A DNA stretch of 44,060 bases from Nitrosomonadales bacterium (GCA_028344855.1 JAOMCC010000006.1:1-44060); one strand, 5' to 3'; positions 11,276 through 22,676 are shown, counted from the stretch's first letter. The notes: generated from the sequence alone by a model not told the origin. Numbers and translations are program-made.

Positions 11276-12556
11276 ATGGCTAAATTAAAAGCAAATATAA
11301 ATGTAGATACATTAAATCTTAATCTTCCTGTTGTAGAAGGAACTGTAGGCTACCCAGCAATAGATGTTAGCTCACTGCATTCCCATGGAATTAAAACATT
11401 TGACCCTGGTTTTTCATCAACTGCAGAATGCACTTCATCAATTACTTTTGTCGATGGCGGCAAAGGTGAGCTTCTTCATAGAGGTCACCCAATTGAACAA
11501 TTAGCAGAAAAATGTGAATTTTTAGACATTGCTTACTTACTTTTCAATGGAGAATTACCTAATTCTAGAGAAAAAACAATTTTTACTAATGCAATTAAAG
11601 AACATAGTCTTCTTCATGATCAGCTAACCAATATATTTAGAGGTTTTAGAAGAGATGCACATCCCATGGCTGTTATGGTAGGTGTTGTAGGTTCTATGTC
11701 AGCTTTCTACTTTGATGAAACTATGAAAGTTGGTAATTTAAATCATCGAAAATTATCCGCTCAAAGGCTAATTGCTAAAGTGCCAACTATTGCTGCATGG
11801 AGTTTTGCATACAGTAATGGAAGCCCTTTTGTATATCCAAAAGAAGAACTTAGTTATTCGGAAAATTTTCTTAATATGATGTTTTCAGGGCCAAATATTA
11901 AATATTTACAAAACCCGATTATAACGAAAGCATTTGAAAAAATTCTTATTTTACATGCTGATCACGAACAAAATGCTTCAACTTCAACTGTAAGACTTGT
12001 TGGTTCGTCAGGAGCAAACCCATTTGCTTGTATTGCTGCAGGTATAGCATCTTTATGGGGTCCTGCTCATGGAGGCGCAAATGAAGCAACACTTAAAATG
12101 CTTAGTGAAATTAGAAATGAAAGAAGAATAGGAGAATATATTAAAAGAGCTAAAGATAAATCAGACAATTTTCGTTTAATGGGCTTTGGTCATCGTATTT
12201 ACAAAAATAAAGACCCGCGCGCCATAATAATGAAAGCTACTTGTCATGAAGTATTGGATGAATTAGGTCTTCGAAATGACCCTATATTTAAATTAGCGCT
12301 TAAATTAGAAAATATTGCCCTTGAGGACGACTATTTTGTCAAGAAAAAATTATATCCCAATGTTGATTTTTACTCTGGTATTGTGATGAAAGCTTTAGGA
12401 ATACCTAATTCTATGTTTACAGCAGTTTTTGCGTTGGCAAGAACAGCTGGTTGGGTTGCACACTGGAACGAAATGCTAACAAATGAGAAATCTAAAATAG
12501 GTCGTCCGAGACAAATTTATACTGGCAAATTAAGAAGAGACGTTCCCAATCTTTAA
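11276..12556 (+). CDS. gltA: Citrate synthase (type II)
   Basis: [72 protein letters not shown]. Confidence 0.98.
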   Translation: MAKLKANINVDTLNLNLPVVEGTVGYPAIDVSSLHSHGIKTFDPGFSSTAECTSSITFVDGGKGELLHRGHPIEQLAEKCEFLDIAYLLFNGELPNSREKTIFTNAIKEHSLLHDQLTNIFRGFRRDAHPMAVMVGVVGSMSAFYFDETMKVGNLNHRKLSAQRLIAKVPTIAAWSFAYSNGSPFVYPKEELSYSENFLNMMFSGPNIKYLQNPIITKAFEKILILHADHEQNASTSTVRLVGSSGANPFACIAAGIASLWGPAHGGANEATLKMLSEIRNERRIGEYIKRAKDKSDNFRLMGFGHRIYKNKDPRAIIMKATCHEVLDELGLRNDPIFKLALKLENIALEDDYFVKKKLYPNVDFYSGIVMKALGIPNSMFTAVFALARTAGWVAHWNEMLTNEKSKIGRPRQIYTGKLRRDVPNL

Positions 12557-12903
12557 GCTGAAAAAGATGAGCCACAGCCACAAGTAGTTGTAGCATTAGG
12601 ATTTTTAATCACAAATTGTGATCCTTGCACATTATCTTGATAATCAATTTCCGCTCCATTAAGATACTGCAAGCTCATCGGGTCAACCAATAAAGTTACT
12701 GAATCTTTAACTACTTGTGTATCGTCTTCATTAATTACTTCTTCAAAAGTAAACCCATATTGAAAACCAGAACATCCCCCGCCACTAACAAAAACTCTTA
12801 GTTTGAGATCCGGTGAACCTTCTTCAGCTATTAATTCTTTAACTTTGTTAACTGCATTATCTGTGAAATTAATTGGTGTTGGCATTTTAATTTCAGTTGT
12901 CAT
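12553..12903 (-). CDS. erpA: Iron-sulfur cluster insertion protein ErpA (A-type carrier)
   Basis: [22 protein letters not shown]-terminal TTCGCGSSF. Confidence 0.95.
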   Translation of the reverse strand: MTTEIKMPTPINFTDNAVNKVKELIAEEGSPDLKLRVFVSGGGCSGFQYGFTFEEVINEDDTQVVKDSVTLLVDPMSLQYLNGAEIDYQDNVQGSQFVIKNPNATTTCGCGSSFSA

Positions 12904-13318
12904 TTTTTTCTCCTATTACCTTATCTTTTTTAAAAGGTAATTTTTTTTGTGCTTTAATTTGAGCTTTGGTTATTTGTCTTAAATCTCCGCTAACTTTAGC
13001 TCCTGCATGAACTTCAATTGAATTATACTCAATATTTCCATTAATAACAGAGCCTGGTTGTAATTCTAAGTAATCGTGACATTTTATGTCGCCTATAATT
13101 TCACCAGCAATAATAGCTGTCTCAACTGTTACCTTACCTTTAATTTTACTATGCTCGCCCATAATGAGCGTTCCTCCAGAGTCTTCTATAAACGTTAAAT
13201 CTCCGTAAAGTTTTCCATCAAGTCTTAATCCTCCTGAAAAAGTTGTATTACCCTTTATAACAAAATCTTTATCAATGAGAGTATCTATAGAACCTAATTT
13301 TTTCTTTTTTTTAAACAT
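12893..13318 (-). CDS. Bactofilin family polymer-forming protein
   Basis: [31 protein letters not shown] repeat beta-helix signature. Confidence 0.92.
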   Translation of the reverse strand: MFKKKKKLGSIDTLIDKDFVIKGNTTFSGGLRLDGKLYGDLTFIEDSGGTLIMGEHSKIKGKVTVETAIIAGEIIGDIKCHDYLELQPGSVINGNIEYNSIEVHAGAKVSGDLRQITKAQIKAQKKLPFKKDKVIGEKNDN

Positions 13319-13321
13319 TAA

Positions 13322-13684
13322 CTACTTCCTTCTTTTTCCTACAATTTTTTCATAAAATAAAACATTTTCTTTTAATTTAGTATTTTCTTCTTTTGTTTCC
13401 TTTAGGCTTTTTACAATTTTTTCATAAGAAATTTTTGACATTTTTAATTCTAACTCAAGCGCAAGCGCTTCTTTTTCTTGTTGAATGCTAAATTCTTCCA
13501 AATCATTTATTGTAAGTAAAAAATTAATTGATTTTCCTCCATTAAAAAAATGAAATGCTACACCAAATCCAATAGTGACAAAAAAAACTGCTACTACCAT
13601 ATAACTAGGCCAAACACTTCCGGTATTAATTCTAGCCTTTCTAGCGGTTAATTTGTAATTTCTTTTTTTTGATATATTTTTCAT
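13322..13684 (-). CDS. Short membrane-anchored coiled-coil protein, possibly a shortened DUF6776-like protein
   Basis: One N-terminal TM (MVVAVFFVTIGFGVAFHFF) plus coiled coil ending ENVLFYEKIVGKRRK; lies between argC and bactofilin, the position I recall for a longer family member. Confidence 0.6.
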   Translation of the reverse strand: MKNISKKRNYKLTARKARINTGSVWPSYMVVAVFFVTIGFGVAFHFFNGGKSINFLLTINDLEEFSIQQEKEALALELELKMSKISYEKIVKSLKETKEENTKLKENVLFYEKIVGKRRK

Positions 13685-13688
13685 TTGA

Positions 13689-14729
13689 TTAAGGAACTAA
13701 AGGTATTGACTGTAAACCAAGAGTTTCTTCCCATTTCATCATAATATTCATATTTTGGATAGCTTGTCCTGCCGCACCTTTTACTAAATTATCTATAACA
13801 GCCAAAACTAGAAGCTGCTTTGTATCTGGAACTTTATAATAAGATATTCTACATGTATTAGACCCTCTAACAGATTTAGTATCAGGACACGAATTTTTTT
13901 TCAAAACATCCACAAATGGCTCATTTGCATAATATTTTTTAAAAATATTTGAAGGATCAAATTCTTTTAAACAATTTACATAAATTGAAGCATGAATTCC
14001 TCTTGAAATTGGTAAAAGATGTGGGGTAAATAAAACCTTTACTTTTCCTAAAACAGAATTTTTACTTAAATTCTCTTCAATTTCTGGAAGGTGCCTATGT
14101 CCGTTTATAGAGTAAGCTTTAAAATTTTCACTTGCCTCTGATAATAATAAATCGACTTGGTTTTTCTTACCTGCGCCGCTTATACCTGATTTTGCATCGG
14201 CAATTATAGACCCTGGATCTATCAATCCTTCATTTAATAAAGGGTTTAATGCTAGTTGTATTGCTGTAGGATAACACCCTGGGTTTGCAACAAGTTGAGC
14301 ATTCATTATCAAATCCCTATTTACTTCTGGTAAGCCATAAACAGCTTTTTCTAAAATATCGGGGCATTTATGGGACATTTCATACCATTTTTCCCATTCT
14401 TTAATGTCCTTAATTCTAAAATCTGCAGCTAAATCAATAACTTTAACCCCTTTTGATAATAGCTTTTCAACATAATTCATAGCAATGCCACTAGGAGTAG
14501 CGAAGAAAACTAAATCTGAATCTGCTAATTCAGCTTTGTCAGGATCAACAAATTTATTACTTAATACCCCTCTTAATGAAGGATATATATCATACACAAA
14601 TTTACCAGAGTCATTCCTCGAAGTAATATGAAGCATCTCTACATTGGGATGCAAAACCAATAATCTCAATAATTCGATCCCAGTGTATCCAGATCCACCA
14701 ACAACACTTACTTTTATTTTTTTATTCAT
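13689..14729 (-). CDS. argC: N-acetyl-gamma-glutamyl-phosphate reductase
   Basis: VVGGSGYTGIELLRLL, ANPGCYPTAIQLAL, SGISGAGKK, INGHRHLPEIEE. Confidence 0.98.
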   Translation of the reverse strand: MNKKIKVSVVGGSGYTGIELLRLLVLHPNVEMLHITSRNDSGKFVYDIYPSLRGVLSNKFVDPDKAELADSDLVFFATPSGIAMNYVEKLLSKGVKVIDLAADFRIKDIKEWEKWYEMSHKCPDILEKAVYGLPEVNRDLIMNAQLVANPGCYPTAIQLALNPLLNEGLIDPGSIIADAKSGISGAGKKNQVDLLLSEASENFKAYSINGHRHLPEIEENLSKNSVLGKVKVLFTPHLLPISRGIHASIYVNCLKEFDPSNIFKKYYANEPFVDVLKKNSCPDTKSVRGSNTCRISYYKVPDTKQLLVLAVIDNLVKGAAGQAIQNMNIMMKWEETLGLQSIPLVP

Positions 14730-14772
14730 ATTTTAGGTATATTCTACATTGTTAAGAATTTTTGTTTAATAA

Positions 14773-14795
14773 AAAAGCCGCTTAAAGCGGCTTTT
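14773..14795 (-). terminator. Intrinsic terminator of rplM-rpsI
   Basis: aaaagccgc-ttaaa-gcggctttt perfect 9-bp stem immediately 3' of rpsI. Confidence 0.87.
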
Positions 14796-14813
14796 AAAAT
14801 TCTTTGAAAAAAA

Positions 14814-15206
14814 TTATCGTTTAGAAAATTGTTTAGCACGCCTTGCTTTTCTTAATCCTACTTTTTTACGTTCTACTTCACGAGCATCACGAGTTACATA
14901 TCCTGCTTTGGATAAGTCAGATTTAAGTTCAATATCATAGTCCATTAAGGCTCTCGTTATTCCATGCCTTACTGCCCCAGCTTGACCAGATTCCCCTCCA
15001 CCAACAACATTTATTTTTATATCAAAAGTTGAAGTATTATTTGTTAACACCAATGGTTGTTTCATTATCATTTGTGAAGTATATCTTGAAAAATATTCTT
15101 CCATAGGTTTGTCATTTATTACAATACTTCCTTTTCCAGGCTGAATAAATACCCTAGCAATAGAGCTTTTCCTTCTACCTGTACCGTAATAATATTTACC
15201 AATCAT
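14814..15206 (-). CDS. rpsI: 30S ribosomal protein S9
   Basis: [19 protein letters not shown]...[17 protein letters not shown]. Confidence 0.98.
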   Translation of the reverse strand: MIGKYYYGTGRRKSSIARVFIQPGKGSIVINDKPMEEYFSRYTSQMIMKQPLVLTNNTSTFDIKINVVGGGESGQAGAVRHGITRALMDYDIELKSDLSKAGYVTRDAREVERKKVGLRKARRAKQFSKR

Positions 15207-15223
15207 TTAAATTTGTCCTATGT

Positions 15224-15652
15224 TTATAATGTTATTTGTTGAGGCTGTTGTGCCGAATGATTATGATTGCTTCCCGCATAAACTTTCATTTTCTTCACCA
15301 TTGCATAACCTAAAGGTCCTTTTGGGAGCATTCCTTTAACGGCTTTTTCTAAAGCTCTACCTGGAAACTTTTCCTGTAATTTTTTAAAATTTGTTGAATA
15401 TAAACCACCAGGAAAGCCTGTATGTCTATGATAAATTTTATCTTCTGTCTTATTGCCTGTAACTTTTATTTTCTCTGCATTAATAACAACTATGTAATCT
15501 CCAGTATCAACATGAGGGGTATATGTAGCCTTATGCTTACCTCTTAATCTGTGAGCAATAGCACTAGCTAACCTTCCGAGAGTTGAGCCAGAAGCGTCTA
15601 CTAACAACCAATCTCTTTTAACTTCATGTGATTTAGCTGAAAATGTTTTCAT
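15224..15652 (-). CDS. rplM: 50S ribosomal protein L13
   Basis: [45 protein letters not shown]. Confidence 0.98.
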   Translation of the reverse strand: MKTFSAKSHEVKRDWLLVDASGSTLGRLASAIAHRLRGKHKATYTPHVDTGDYIVVINAEKIKVTGNKTEDKIYHRHTGFPGGLYSTNFKKLQEKFPGRALEKAVKGMLPKGPLGYAMVKKMKVYAGSNHNHSAQQPQQITL

Positions 15653-15750
15653 ATTATTTAATTTGCCTATTTTTCATTAAAAAATTTAAGATGCGAATTT
15701 TATTATATTTTAGGGCAGTGTGTCAATTTATTTAATGGCTAAATTAATGT

Positions 15751-16599
15751 TTAATACAATTGAGAAATAAATCCTACAAATACAAAAATACCTACATAAT
15801 TATTTCTTAAAAATGCTTCAAAATTTTTCTGTGGCTCCATATGTCTACTATCAAAACAACCATAAAGTGCAATAGATAATGCAATGGTTAACATTAAGAA
15901 AAAACTAAGATTAAATTCTTTTAAAATTCCTATAACAATTAAATTAAGAAACATAAAAAAATAACTCAGTGTAATCATTATCATTGTTTTATTTCCAAAA
16001 AATAATGCTGTTGAATTTATATTAAGTTTTTTATCATCTTCCATATCCATAATCGCATAATGAGAGTCATAAGATAACGCCCAAAAGATATTTGCTATAA
16101 ATAAAATTAAAGCCTCTAAAGGGAGTTTTTCTTGTGTTGCTGCAAAAGCCATTAATATCCCAAATCCAAAAGTAATACCCAAATAAACCTGAGGCATAAC
16201 AAAAAAACGCTTAGTAAAAGGATATGTCAGTGAAAATAGAAGGGCTAACAATGCAATTCCAAAGGAAAAAAAATTTAATTGCATAACCAGAAATATCGAA
16301 CATATTAGCAAGAGCAATAAAAGAGTTATTGCTTCTTTAGGTTTTATTATTCTTGCAGCAATAGGTCTATTTCTAGTTCTTTTTACAAAAGTATCTATAT
16401 TACAATCAATTAAATCATTTATTATGCATCCTGCAGACCTCATTAAAATTGTTCCCAATATAAAAATAAATAAAATATGTGTATTCGGAACTCCATCAGA
16501 AGCTAGAAAAAGAGCAGTTAGTGTAGGCCATAACAACAAAAATATCCCGATTGGTTTATTAATTCTAGTTAAATTAATAAATGCTGATAATTTAGTCAT
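15751..16599 (-). CDS. ubiA: 4-hydroxybenzoate octaprenyltransferase (start probably the second Met)
   Basis: LTRINKPIGIFLLLWPTLTALFLA, MRSAGCIINDLIDCNIDTFVKRTRNRPIA, multiple TMs. Confidence 0.95.
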   Translation of the reverse strand: MTKLSAFINLTRINKPIGIFLLLWPTLTALFLASDGVPNTHILFIFILGTILMRSAGCIINDLIDCNIDTFVKRTRNRPIAARIIKPKEAITLLLLLLICSIFLVMQLNFFSFGIALLALLFSLTYPFTKRFFVMPQVYLGITFGFGILMAFAATQEKLPLEALILFIANIFWALSYDSHYAIMDMEDDKKLNINSTALFFGNKTMIMITLSYFFMFLNLIVIGILKEFNLSFFLMLTIALSIALYGCFDSRHMEPQKNFEAFLRNNYVGIFVFVGFISQLY

Positions 16600-17116
16600 C
16601 TGAATATTGGAATTGATCAAAATTATTAAAAAAAACTTCTGTTAACAAAACTTTTTCATTTTTATTTCGAAAGGTAGATTCTCTTATAGCAAGTATCTTT
16701 GTTTTTTTTAAACTAAACCTTCTTATCCTCTTAGAAAATTCATCGTTATAAGATGGCTTTCTAAATTTAAAATTAGACCTTAAAATCTTTTTTTTGTTGA
16801 AAACAATGTCAGCTAAAGGTTTATTTTTTAATTTTTTAATATTCCGCCAAAATCCTCTTAAATGCTCTAGGGGTAAAATTGTCCTAGCGTACATAATTGG
16901 GAGTTTATCTGCATATATTAAAACCTCTCTAAGATATAAATCCTCTGATTTTTTATATACGAATATTTTTTTTTCATTTGAAAAAATTCTACTTTTTCTT
17001 GCATTTATTGGAATGATTTCAAGTTTTGCAATATTGCTAATTCGGTAGCTTAATGATTTCACATCTAAAAGCCAATACTTTAATCTATTTTCTATTTGAA
17101 TATTTTTATTCCACAT
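16592..17116 (-). CDS. ubiC: Chorismate--pyruvate lyase (divergent)
   Basis: WLLDVKSLSYRI...LYLREVLIYADKLPIMYARTILPLEHLRGFWRNIKKLKNKPLADIVF...FLLTEVFF-like C-terminus; adjacent to ubiA. Start taken as MWNKN at 17116. Confidence 0.82.
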   Translation of the reverse strand: MWNKNIQIENRLKYWLLDVKSLSYRISNIAKLEIIPINARKSRIFSNEKKIFVYKKSEDLYLREVLIYADKLPIMYARTILPLEHLRGFWRNIKKLKNKPLADIVFNKKKILRSNFKFRKPSYNDEFSKRIRRFSLKKTKILAIRESTFRNKNEKVLLTEVFFNNFDQFQYSDD

Positions 17117-17121
17117 GTTTT

Positions 17122-19170
17122 TTAGGACCTTCCTACATCTTGATAGTTTCTGTGCCATCTATTAATATGATTCGATATATCTTTAGAATTTGTTCTTAAA
17201 AGAGAATCTGCATCTTTTTTTATGGTTTCTAATAATTCAAAATCACGGTCTAAATCAGCAATCTTCAATGTAGGAAGTCCACTTTGTCTCAAACCTAAAA
17301 ATTCTCCTGGACCTCTTATTTTTAAATCTTCTTCAGCAATCTTAAAACCATCAATATTTTCATAAATTACTTTCAATCTCCTCCTAGAAAGATCAGATAA
17401 TTTTTTTTGATAGAGCATAATACAAATACTTTCTTTTTCTCCTCTACCAATTCTCCCTCTTAGTTGATGTAATTGAGAAAGCCCCATCCTTTCAGAATTT
17501 TCTATAACCATTAATGTAGCATTTGGTACATCAACACCTACTTCAATTACAGTAGTCGCGACTAAAATTTTAATTTGATTATTTTTAAATTGATTCATAA
17601 TTTCTTTTTTTTGAATAGAATCAAGTCGACCATGAATTAATCCTACTTTATGATTTATAAAATAATCTGATAAGACTTTAAATGTTTTTTCGGCTGTTTC
17701 TAATTGAAGAGTTTCACTTTCCTCAACCAAGGGACAAACCCAATAAACCTGTTCACCGTTCAAACAGTGTTGATCTATTATTTTTAAGATTTCATCTCTT
17801 TTTTTATCAGAAAAAATTTTTGTTTTGACAGGTTTTCTTCCAGGAGGTAGTTCATCAATTATGGAGACATCCATATCAGAAAAATAACTCATTGCTAACG
17901 TTCTTGGAATTGGTGTAGCACTCATCATTAATTGGTGGGGTTCAAAATTTTTATTAATTTTATTACTTTTTCTTAAAGCTAACCTTTGCTTTACTCCAAA
18001 ACGATGTTGTTCGTCAATAATATAAAAACCAAGATATTTAAACACTACTTTATCCTGAATTAATGCATGAGTTCCTATAATTAAATTAGCTTTACCATTT
18101 TTAATTCTTTCATATGCAGCGGCTTTTAGCTTTGCACTCATACTCCCTTTTAAAAGTTCAACATTAATACCTAACTTAACTAGCCAAGAGGAAAGTTTTT
18201 CGAAGTGTTGTTCTGCCAGAATTTCTGTTGGGGCCATAAATGCAACCTGATGACCATATTTAATAACTTGAATTGCAGCCATTGTGGCAACAACTGTTTT
18301 TCCACTCCCCACATCCCCTTGTAACAATCTATTCATTGGGAAATCTTGACCCAAATCATTTTTAATATCTAAAAAAACCGAATATTGTTTTTTTGTTAAT
18401 TTAAATTCTAAATTACTTAAAAAAATTTCTTGTGCAGTATTTGAATATGAAATTGGATTAGCATTATAGGACTTATTTAAATGATATTGGCCACGAAAGA
18501 AAAATTGATGTGCAAGTAATTCATCATAAATTAATCTTTGGTGGTAAATACTTGTTCTATCATCAAAGATTTTCTTTTCAAATTTATTTGATGGCTTGTG
18601 AATAGATTTTAGGGACTCTAATAATGATGGAAGTTTTCTTTTTATATATAATTTTTTAAAATAATCAGGATATTGAGTTTCAAAATTTTCTTTTTCAAAT
18701 ACTTTCTGTACTAATTTAAAAAACATTTTTTGGGATAAGCCTTCAGTTGAAGGATAAATTGGTGAATAAAAATCTTTGATTGGTGTTTTTGGTGTTACAA
18801 ATTCATATTTTGGATGAATCATTTCAAATAAAAAAGAATTTGATTTTATCTCGCCATAAATTCTTAAAATCTTTCCTTTTTCAAATTGTTTTATTTGGCT
18901 CGGATAAAAATTTAAGAATCTCAATTTTAAATCGCCAGATTCATCACTAACATGAACAATCAAATTTTTTCTTGGTCGATAAGTTAAATCTATACTGATT
19001 ATTTTTGCCTCAACTTGAAACATCAGTCCTGGAGTTATATTCTTTATTAAATCAATTTGAGTTTCGTCCTCATACCTTATAGGTAAATGAAGTAATAAAT
19101 CTAAACTATTTAAAATACCTAATTTTTTTAGTTTCTTTGATTGTAATTGTGTAAAGAGTTGTTTTGGCAA
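17122..19170 (-). CDS. recG: ATP-dependent DNA helicase RecG
   Basis: RLLQGDVGSGKTVVA, DEQHRFGVKQR, MSATPIPRTLA, HGRLDSIQKKEIM, QLRGRIGRG. Confidence 0.98.
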   Translation of the reverse strand: MPKQLFTQLQSKKLKKLGILNSLDLLLHLPIRYEDETQIDLIKNITPGLMFQVEAKIISIDLTYRPRKNLIVHVSDESGDLKLRFLNFYPSQIKQFEKGKILRIYGEIKSNSFLFEMIHPKYEFVTPKTPIKDFYSPIYPSTEGLSQKMFFKLVQKVFEKENFETQYPDYFKKLYIKRKLPSLLESLKSIHKPSNKFEKKIFDDRTSIYHQRLIYDELLAHQFFFRGQYHLNKSYNANPISYSNTAQEIFLSNLEFKLTKKQYSVFLDIKNDLGQDFPMNRLLQGDVGSGKTVVATMAAIQVIKYGHQVAFMAPTEILAEQHFEKLSSWLVKLGINVELLKGSMSAKLKAAAYERIKNGKANLIIGTHALIQDKVVFKYLGFYIIDEQHRFGVKQRLALRKSNKINKNFEPHQLMMSATPIPRTLAMSYFSDMDVSIIDELPPGRKPVKTKIFSDKKRDEILKIIDQHCLNGEQVYWVCPLVEESETLQLETAEKTFKVLSDYFINHKVGLIHGRLDSIQKKEIMNQFKNNQIKILVATTVIEVGVDVPNATLMVIENSERMGLSQLHQLRGRIGRGEKESICIMLYQKKLSDLSRRRLKVIYENIDGFKIAEEDLKIRGPGEFLGLRQSGLPTLKIADLDRDFELLETIKKDADSLLRTNSKDISNHINRWHRNYQDVGRS

Positions 19171-19187
19171 TTTTAATAATTAATCAA

Positions 19188-19568
19188 TTACTCTAAAATT
19201 AAAAATCCATCAGCTTCAACTAGAGCTCCTTTTGGAAGTGATGCAACCCCAATAGCTGCTCTTGCAGGAAATGGCTTTGAAAAATAAGTCTTCATAATTT
19301 CATTAACTAATCCAAAATTTGATAAGTCAGTTAAATAAATATTTAGTTTAGCAACGTCATCAAAACTAGCATCAGCTTCTTTAATTACATGACTTAGATT
19401 TTCAAACACTTGCTTTATTTGTGCTTCAATACCGTCTACTATTTCCATAGTATCTGGATTTAATGGAATTTGTCCAGATAGAAATACTATGTTCCCTCCA
19501 CGAATTGCCTGACTATATGGCCCAATAGCTTCAGGTGCGTTTTTTGAGTTTATAGCAACTTTTTTCAT
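19188..19568 (-). CDS. ridA: RidA family enamine/imine deaminase
   Basis: [28 protein letters not shown]...[23 protein letters not shown]. Confidence 0.94.
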   Translation of the reverse strand: MKKVAINSKNAPEAIGPYSQAIRGGNIVFLSGQIPLNPDTMEIVDGIEAQIKQVFENLSHVIKEADASFDDVAKLNIYLTDLSNFGLVNEIMKTYFSKPFPARAAIGVASLPKGALVEADGFLILE

Positions 19569-19581
19569 GACTTATCCTTTT

Positions 19582-21780
19582 TTAAACCAAAGATTTTATA
19601 CGATTGATTCTATTAATTTTAGAGATTTTTCTTAAATTTCTAATAAGATCTGCTAAATGTAATCGGTTTTTAACTTGAACTATGAATCTTAAATTTGCAA
19701 AAGAACTTCCATCGCCTTCATCAACAGAAATATTATCAATATTTGCTTCTGATTCAGCTATAACGGATGTTACTTTTGCAAGCGTACCTCTTTCATTTAT
19801 AACAAGTATATTTAAATTAACATTGAAAAAAGTATTTGGATTTGGTTCCCACTCAACATCTACCCATTTGTCATGATCTAATTTGACTTTTCTTATCCCA
19901 GGACAATCATGGGTATGAATAATTAAGCCTCTGTCTTTATTTATAAATCCTAAAATTGGGTCTCCAGGAATTGGGTGGCAACATGTTGCCAATTGTATTG
20001 CCATTCCCTCAGAACCTTTAATAGTTATAACATCTAAAAATTTAGTTTGTTTTTTTGTTTTTTTTGTTCCATCAATAATAGCTGTTAATTGATGTGCAAC
20101 CATTATGTTCATTCTTTTACCTAAGGCAATATCAATAAGAATATTGTCCTTAGAGTCTAAATGATAATCTAATATTAATTTGTCCCAATGTCTCTTTTTT
20201 ATTGCCGCTGGTCCAACATGGAAAGCTTTCAGTGCATTATTAAGCATATTGCTGCCTAAAGTAATTAAATCCTTATTTTCAGCAGATCTTAAATATAATC
20301 TTATTTGTGAGCGTGCTTTAGCTGTAATTACAAAATTAAGCCAAGCTGGGTTAGGTTTTGCAACTGAAGCGGTGATAATTTCAATATGATCACCAGTTGA
20401 AATCTCTGACCTTAGAGGAACTAATTCTTGGTTTATTTTTGAAGCCATTGCACTATTTCCAACATCGGTATGAACAGCATATGCATAATCAATTGTTGTA
20501 GAACCTTTAGGTAAAGCAAAAATTTTCCCTTTAGGGGAAAAAACATAAACCTCATCAGGAAATAAATCAATTTTAAGATGCTCAAGAAACTCAAATGAAT
20601 CACTACTTTCAGTTTGAATTTCTAATAATCTTTTTAACCATTGATTTGTTTGTTGCTGTAATTCAGTTACATGATAGTCTTTATTTTTATATAACCAATG
20701 AGCAGCAACCCCGGCCTCAGCCAATTTATGCATATTCTTAGAGCGAATTTGAATTTCAAAAGGCATTCCAAATGGACCAAATAACGTCGTATGAAGAGAC
20801 TGGTATCCATTAGCTTTTGGAATAGCAATATAATCTTTAAATTTACCTGGTATAGGTTTATAAAGGGCATGTAGGGCGCCTAATGTTAAATAACACTCAT
20901 TTAAATTATCTACAATAATTCTAAATCCATAGATATCATTTATTTGAGAAAAATTAGTGTGTTTTTTAAGCATTTTTCTATGAATACTTGCAGGATTTTT
21001 TTCACGTCCAGTAATTTCTGCTTTTAGGCCTGCCTCTTTTAATTTGCCTTCAATTGCAAAGAGCGTTTTCTCTATAATTTCTTTTCTATTCCCTCTACTA
21101 GCAACAATTGCTTTATTAATAGTTTTATATCTCATAGGATGAATGTATTGAAAACTTAAATCTTCTAGTTCTTGATAAACACTATTTAAACCCAACCTAT
21201 TTGCAATTGGTGCATATATGTCTGAAGTTTCCTGAGAAATCTCTCTTCTTTTAATTGGCTTCAAAGGTTCGAGAGTTTGCATATTATGTAATCTATCTGC
21301 TAATTTTATTAAAATAACCCTAACATCTTGTGACATAGCTAAAAGCATTCTTCTAAAATTCTCAGCCTGGGCTTCAGTATCATTTGCAAATTGAACTTTA
21401 TCTAGCTTTGACAGCCCGTCAACTAATTTGGCAACTTGAGAACCAAATTTTTTCTTGATATCACTTGCTGTTGAAGGTGTATCTTCAACCACATCATGAA
21501 GTAATGCTGCTTGAATTGATGCTGCGTCCAAATGAAATTGTGATGCTATACAAGCTACTGATACTGGATGTGAAATATAATCTTCACCACCTATTCTTTT
21601 TTGACCAGTATGAGCCTTATCACTGTAGCGGTAAGCTTCCCAAATTTGTTCTATTTCTTTCTGAGGAAGATAAGCTTTTAATAATTTTGTAAGCTTTGAA
21701 TTTTTTTTATCTGCGGGTAAAACTGGAGGAGTAACTTTTGATAGTTTTTCCGCCTTATTTTTTTGAGCGGTTTTTGCCAT
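19582..21780 (-). CDS. spoT: Bifunctional (p)ppGpp synthetase/hydrolase
   Basis: HD hydrolase motif (ALLHDVVEDT), synthetase region (GYQSLHTTLFGP), TGS domain (VYVFSPKGKIFALPKGST), ACT domain. Confidence 0.96.
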   Translation of the reverse strand: MAKTAQKNKAEKLSKVTPPVLPADKKNSKLTKLLKAYLPQKEIEQIWEAYRYSDKAHTGQKRIGGEDYISHPVSVACIASQFHLDAASIQAALLHDVVEDTPSTASDIKKKFGSQVAKLVDGLSKLDKVQFANDTEAQAENFRRMLLAMSQDVRVILIKLADRLHNMQTLEPLKPIKRREISQETSDIYAPIANRLGLNSVYQELEDLSFQYIHPMRYKTINKAIVASRGNRKEIIEKTLFAIEGKLKEAGLKAEITGREKNPASIHRKMLKKHTNFSQINDIYGFRIIVDNLNECYLTLGALHALYKPIPGKFKDYIAIPKANGYQSLHTTLFGPFGMPFEIQIRSKNMHKLAEAGVAAHWLYKNKDYHVTELQQQTNQWLKRLLEIQTESSDSFEFLEHLKIDLFPDEVYVFSPKGKIFALPKGSTTIDYAYAVHTDVGNSAMASKINQELVPLRSEISTGDHIEIITASVAKPNPAWLNFVITAKARSQIRLYLRSAENKDLITLGSNMLNNALKAFHVGPAAIKKRHWDKLILDYHLDSKDNILIDIALGKRMNIMVAHQLTAIIDGTKKTKKQTKFLDVITIKGSEGMAIQLATCCHPIPGDPILGFINKDRGLIIHTHDCPGIRKVKLDHDKWVDVEWEPNPNTFFNVNLNILVINERGTLAKVTSVIAESEANIDNISVDEGDGSSFANLRFIVQVKNRLHLADLIRNLRKISKINRINRIKSLV

Positions 21781-21813
21781 TTATTTAAAGTAATATCTAA
21801 TAAAATTACCTAT

Positions 21814-22023
21814 TTAAGAAGTACTCTTTTTAAGAATATCTGCACCAACTTTACCAGCTGCTATTTCTCTTAAAGCTAAAACAGAAGGTTTATCATTTCC
21901 TGTTGTTTCAATTAAAGGCTCAGCTCCATTTGCAAGCTGCCTAGATCTAAATGCAGCTACTAATGTTAACTGAAATCTATTAGGTATTTGTTCTAAACAA
22001 TCATTAACGGTAATTCTTGCCAT
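21814..22023 (-). CDS. rpoZ: RNA polymerase omega subunit
   Basis: [33 protein letters not shown]. Confidence 0.96.
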   Translation of the reverse strand: MARITVNDCLEQIPNRFQLTLVAAFRSRQLANGAEPLIETTGNDKPSVLALREIAAGKVGADILKKSTS

Positions 22024-22039
22024 TTTTATTCCTCTTAAT

Positions 22040-22672
22040 TTATTTTTTTAATTTATCGATCAAATTTTTATGATTTAGAATTTGATTCTTTGTTTTCAAT
22101 TCTCTAGATTCTGATTTTTTGTTAACAATTTTATTAAGTTCTATTAAAGATTTTTCAAAATCGTCATTAATTGTAACATAATCAAATTTCTCTAAATGAC
22201 TCATTTCATTTTTCGCAGCAGCAATTCTTAATTTTATATCCTCCTTACTATCCAACCCACGACTATTCAATCTTTCTTCCAAAGCATTAATTGAAGGGGG
22301 GATTACAAAAATACTTATAGCCTCTGGAAATATTTTTTTTATATTAAATGCTCCTTGGTAATCTATTTCCAAGATAATATCGTTACCTTTATTAAGTATC
22401 TCTAAAACAGTTAGTTTAGATGTTCCATAAAAAGATCCATGACATTTAGCTGTCTCTAAAAATTCGTCGTTCTTGGACATTTTTTTAAATTTATTTTCAT
22501 CTACAAAAAAATAATCCTCACCTTCTATTTCACCATCTCTTGGCTTTCTAGTTGTAAAAGAAACAGAAACGTTTATTTTTGGATTATCAGCTATTAAAGC
22601 CTTAACTAATGAGGTTTTCCCTGCCCCAGATGCAGCAGTTATTATAAATAAATTTCCCTTTGATAATTTCAT
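22040..22672 (-). CDS. gmk: Guanylate kinase
   Basis: [49 protein letters not shown]. Confidence 0.97.
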   Translation of the reverse strand: MKLSKGNLFIITAASGAGKTSLVKALIADNPKINVSVSFTTRKPRDGEIEGEDYFFVDENKFKKMSKNDEFLETAKCHGSFYGTSKLTVLEILNKGNDIILEIDYQGAFNIKKIFPEAISIFVIPPSINALEERLNSRGLDSKEDIKLRIAAAKNEMSHLEKFDYVTINDDFEKSLIELNKIVNKKSESRELKTKNQILNHKNLIDKLKK

Positions 22673-22676
22673 ATAT

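Noticed and set aside
13300-13320. Poly-A/T run at the bactofilin start as a phase-variation site
   Set aside because: The run encodes MFKKKKKLG near the start and is broken by a C; homopolymers are common in this AT-rich sequence.
20667-20870. 67-aa ORF inside spoT on the same strand
   Set aside because: Alternative frame within a conserved gene; no independent evidence.
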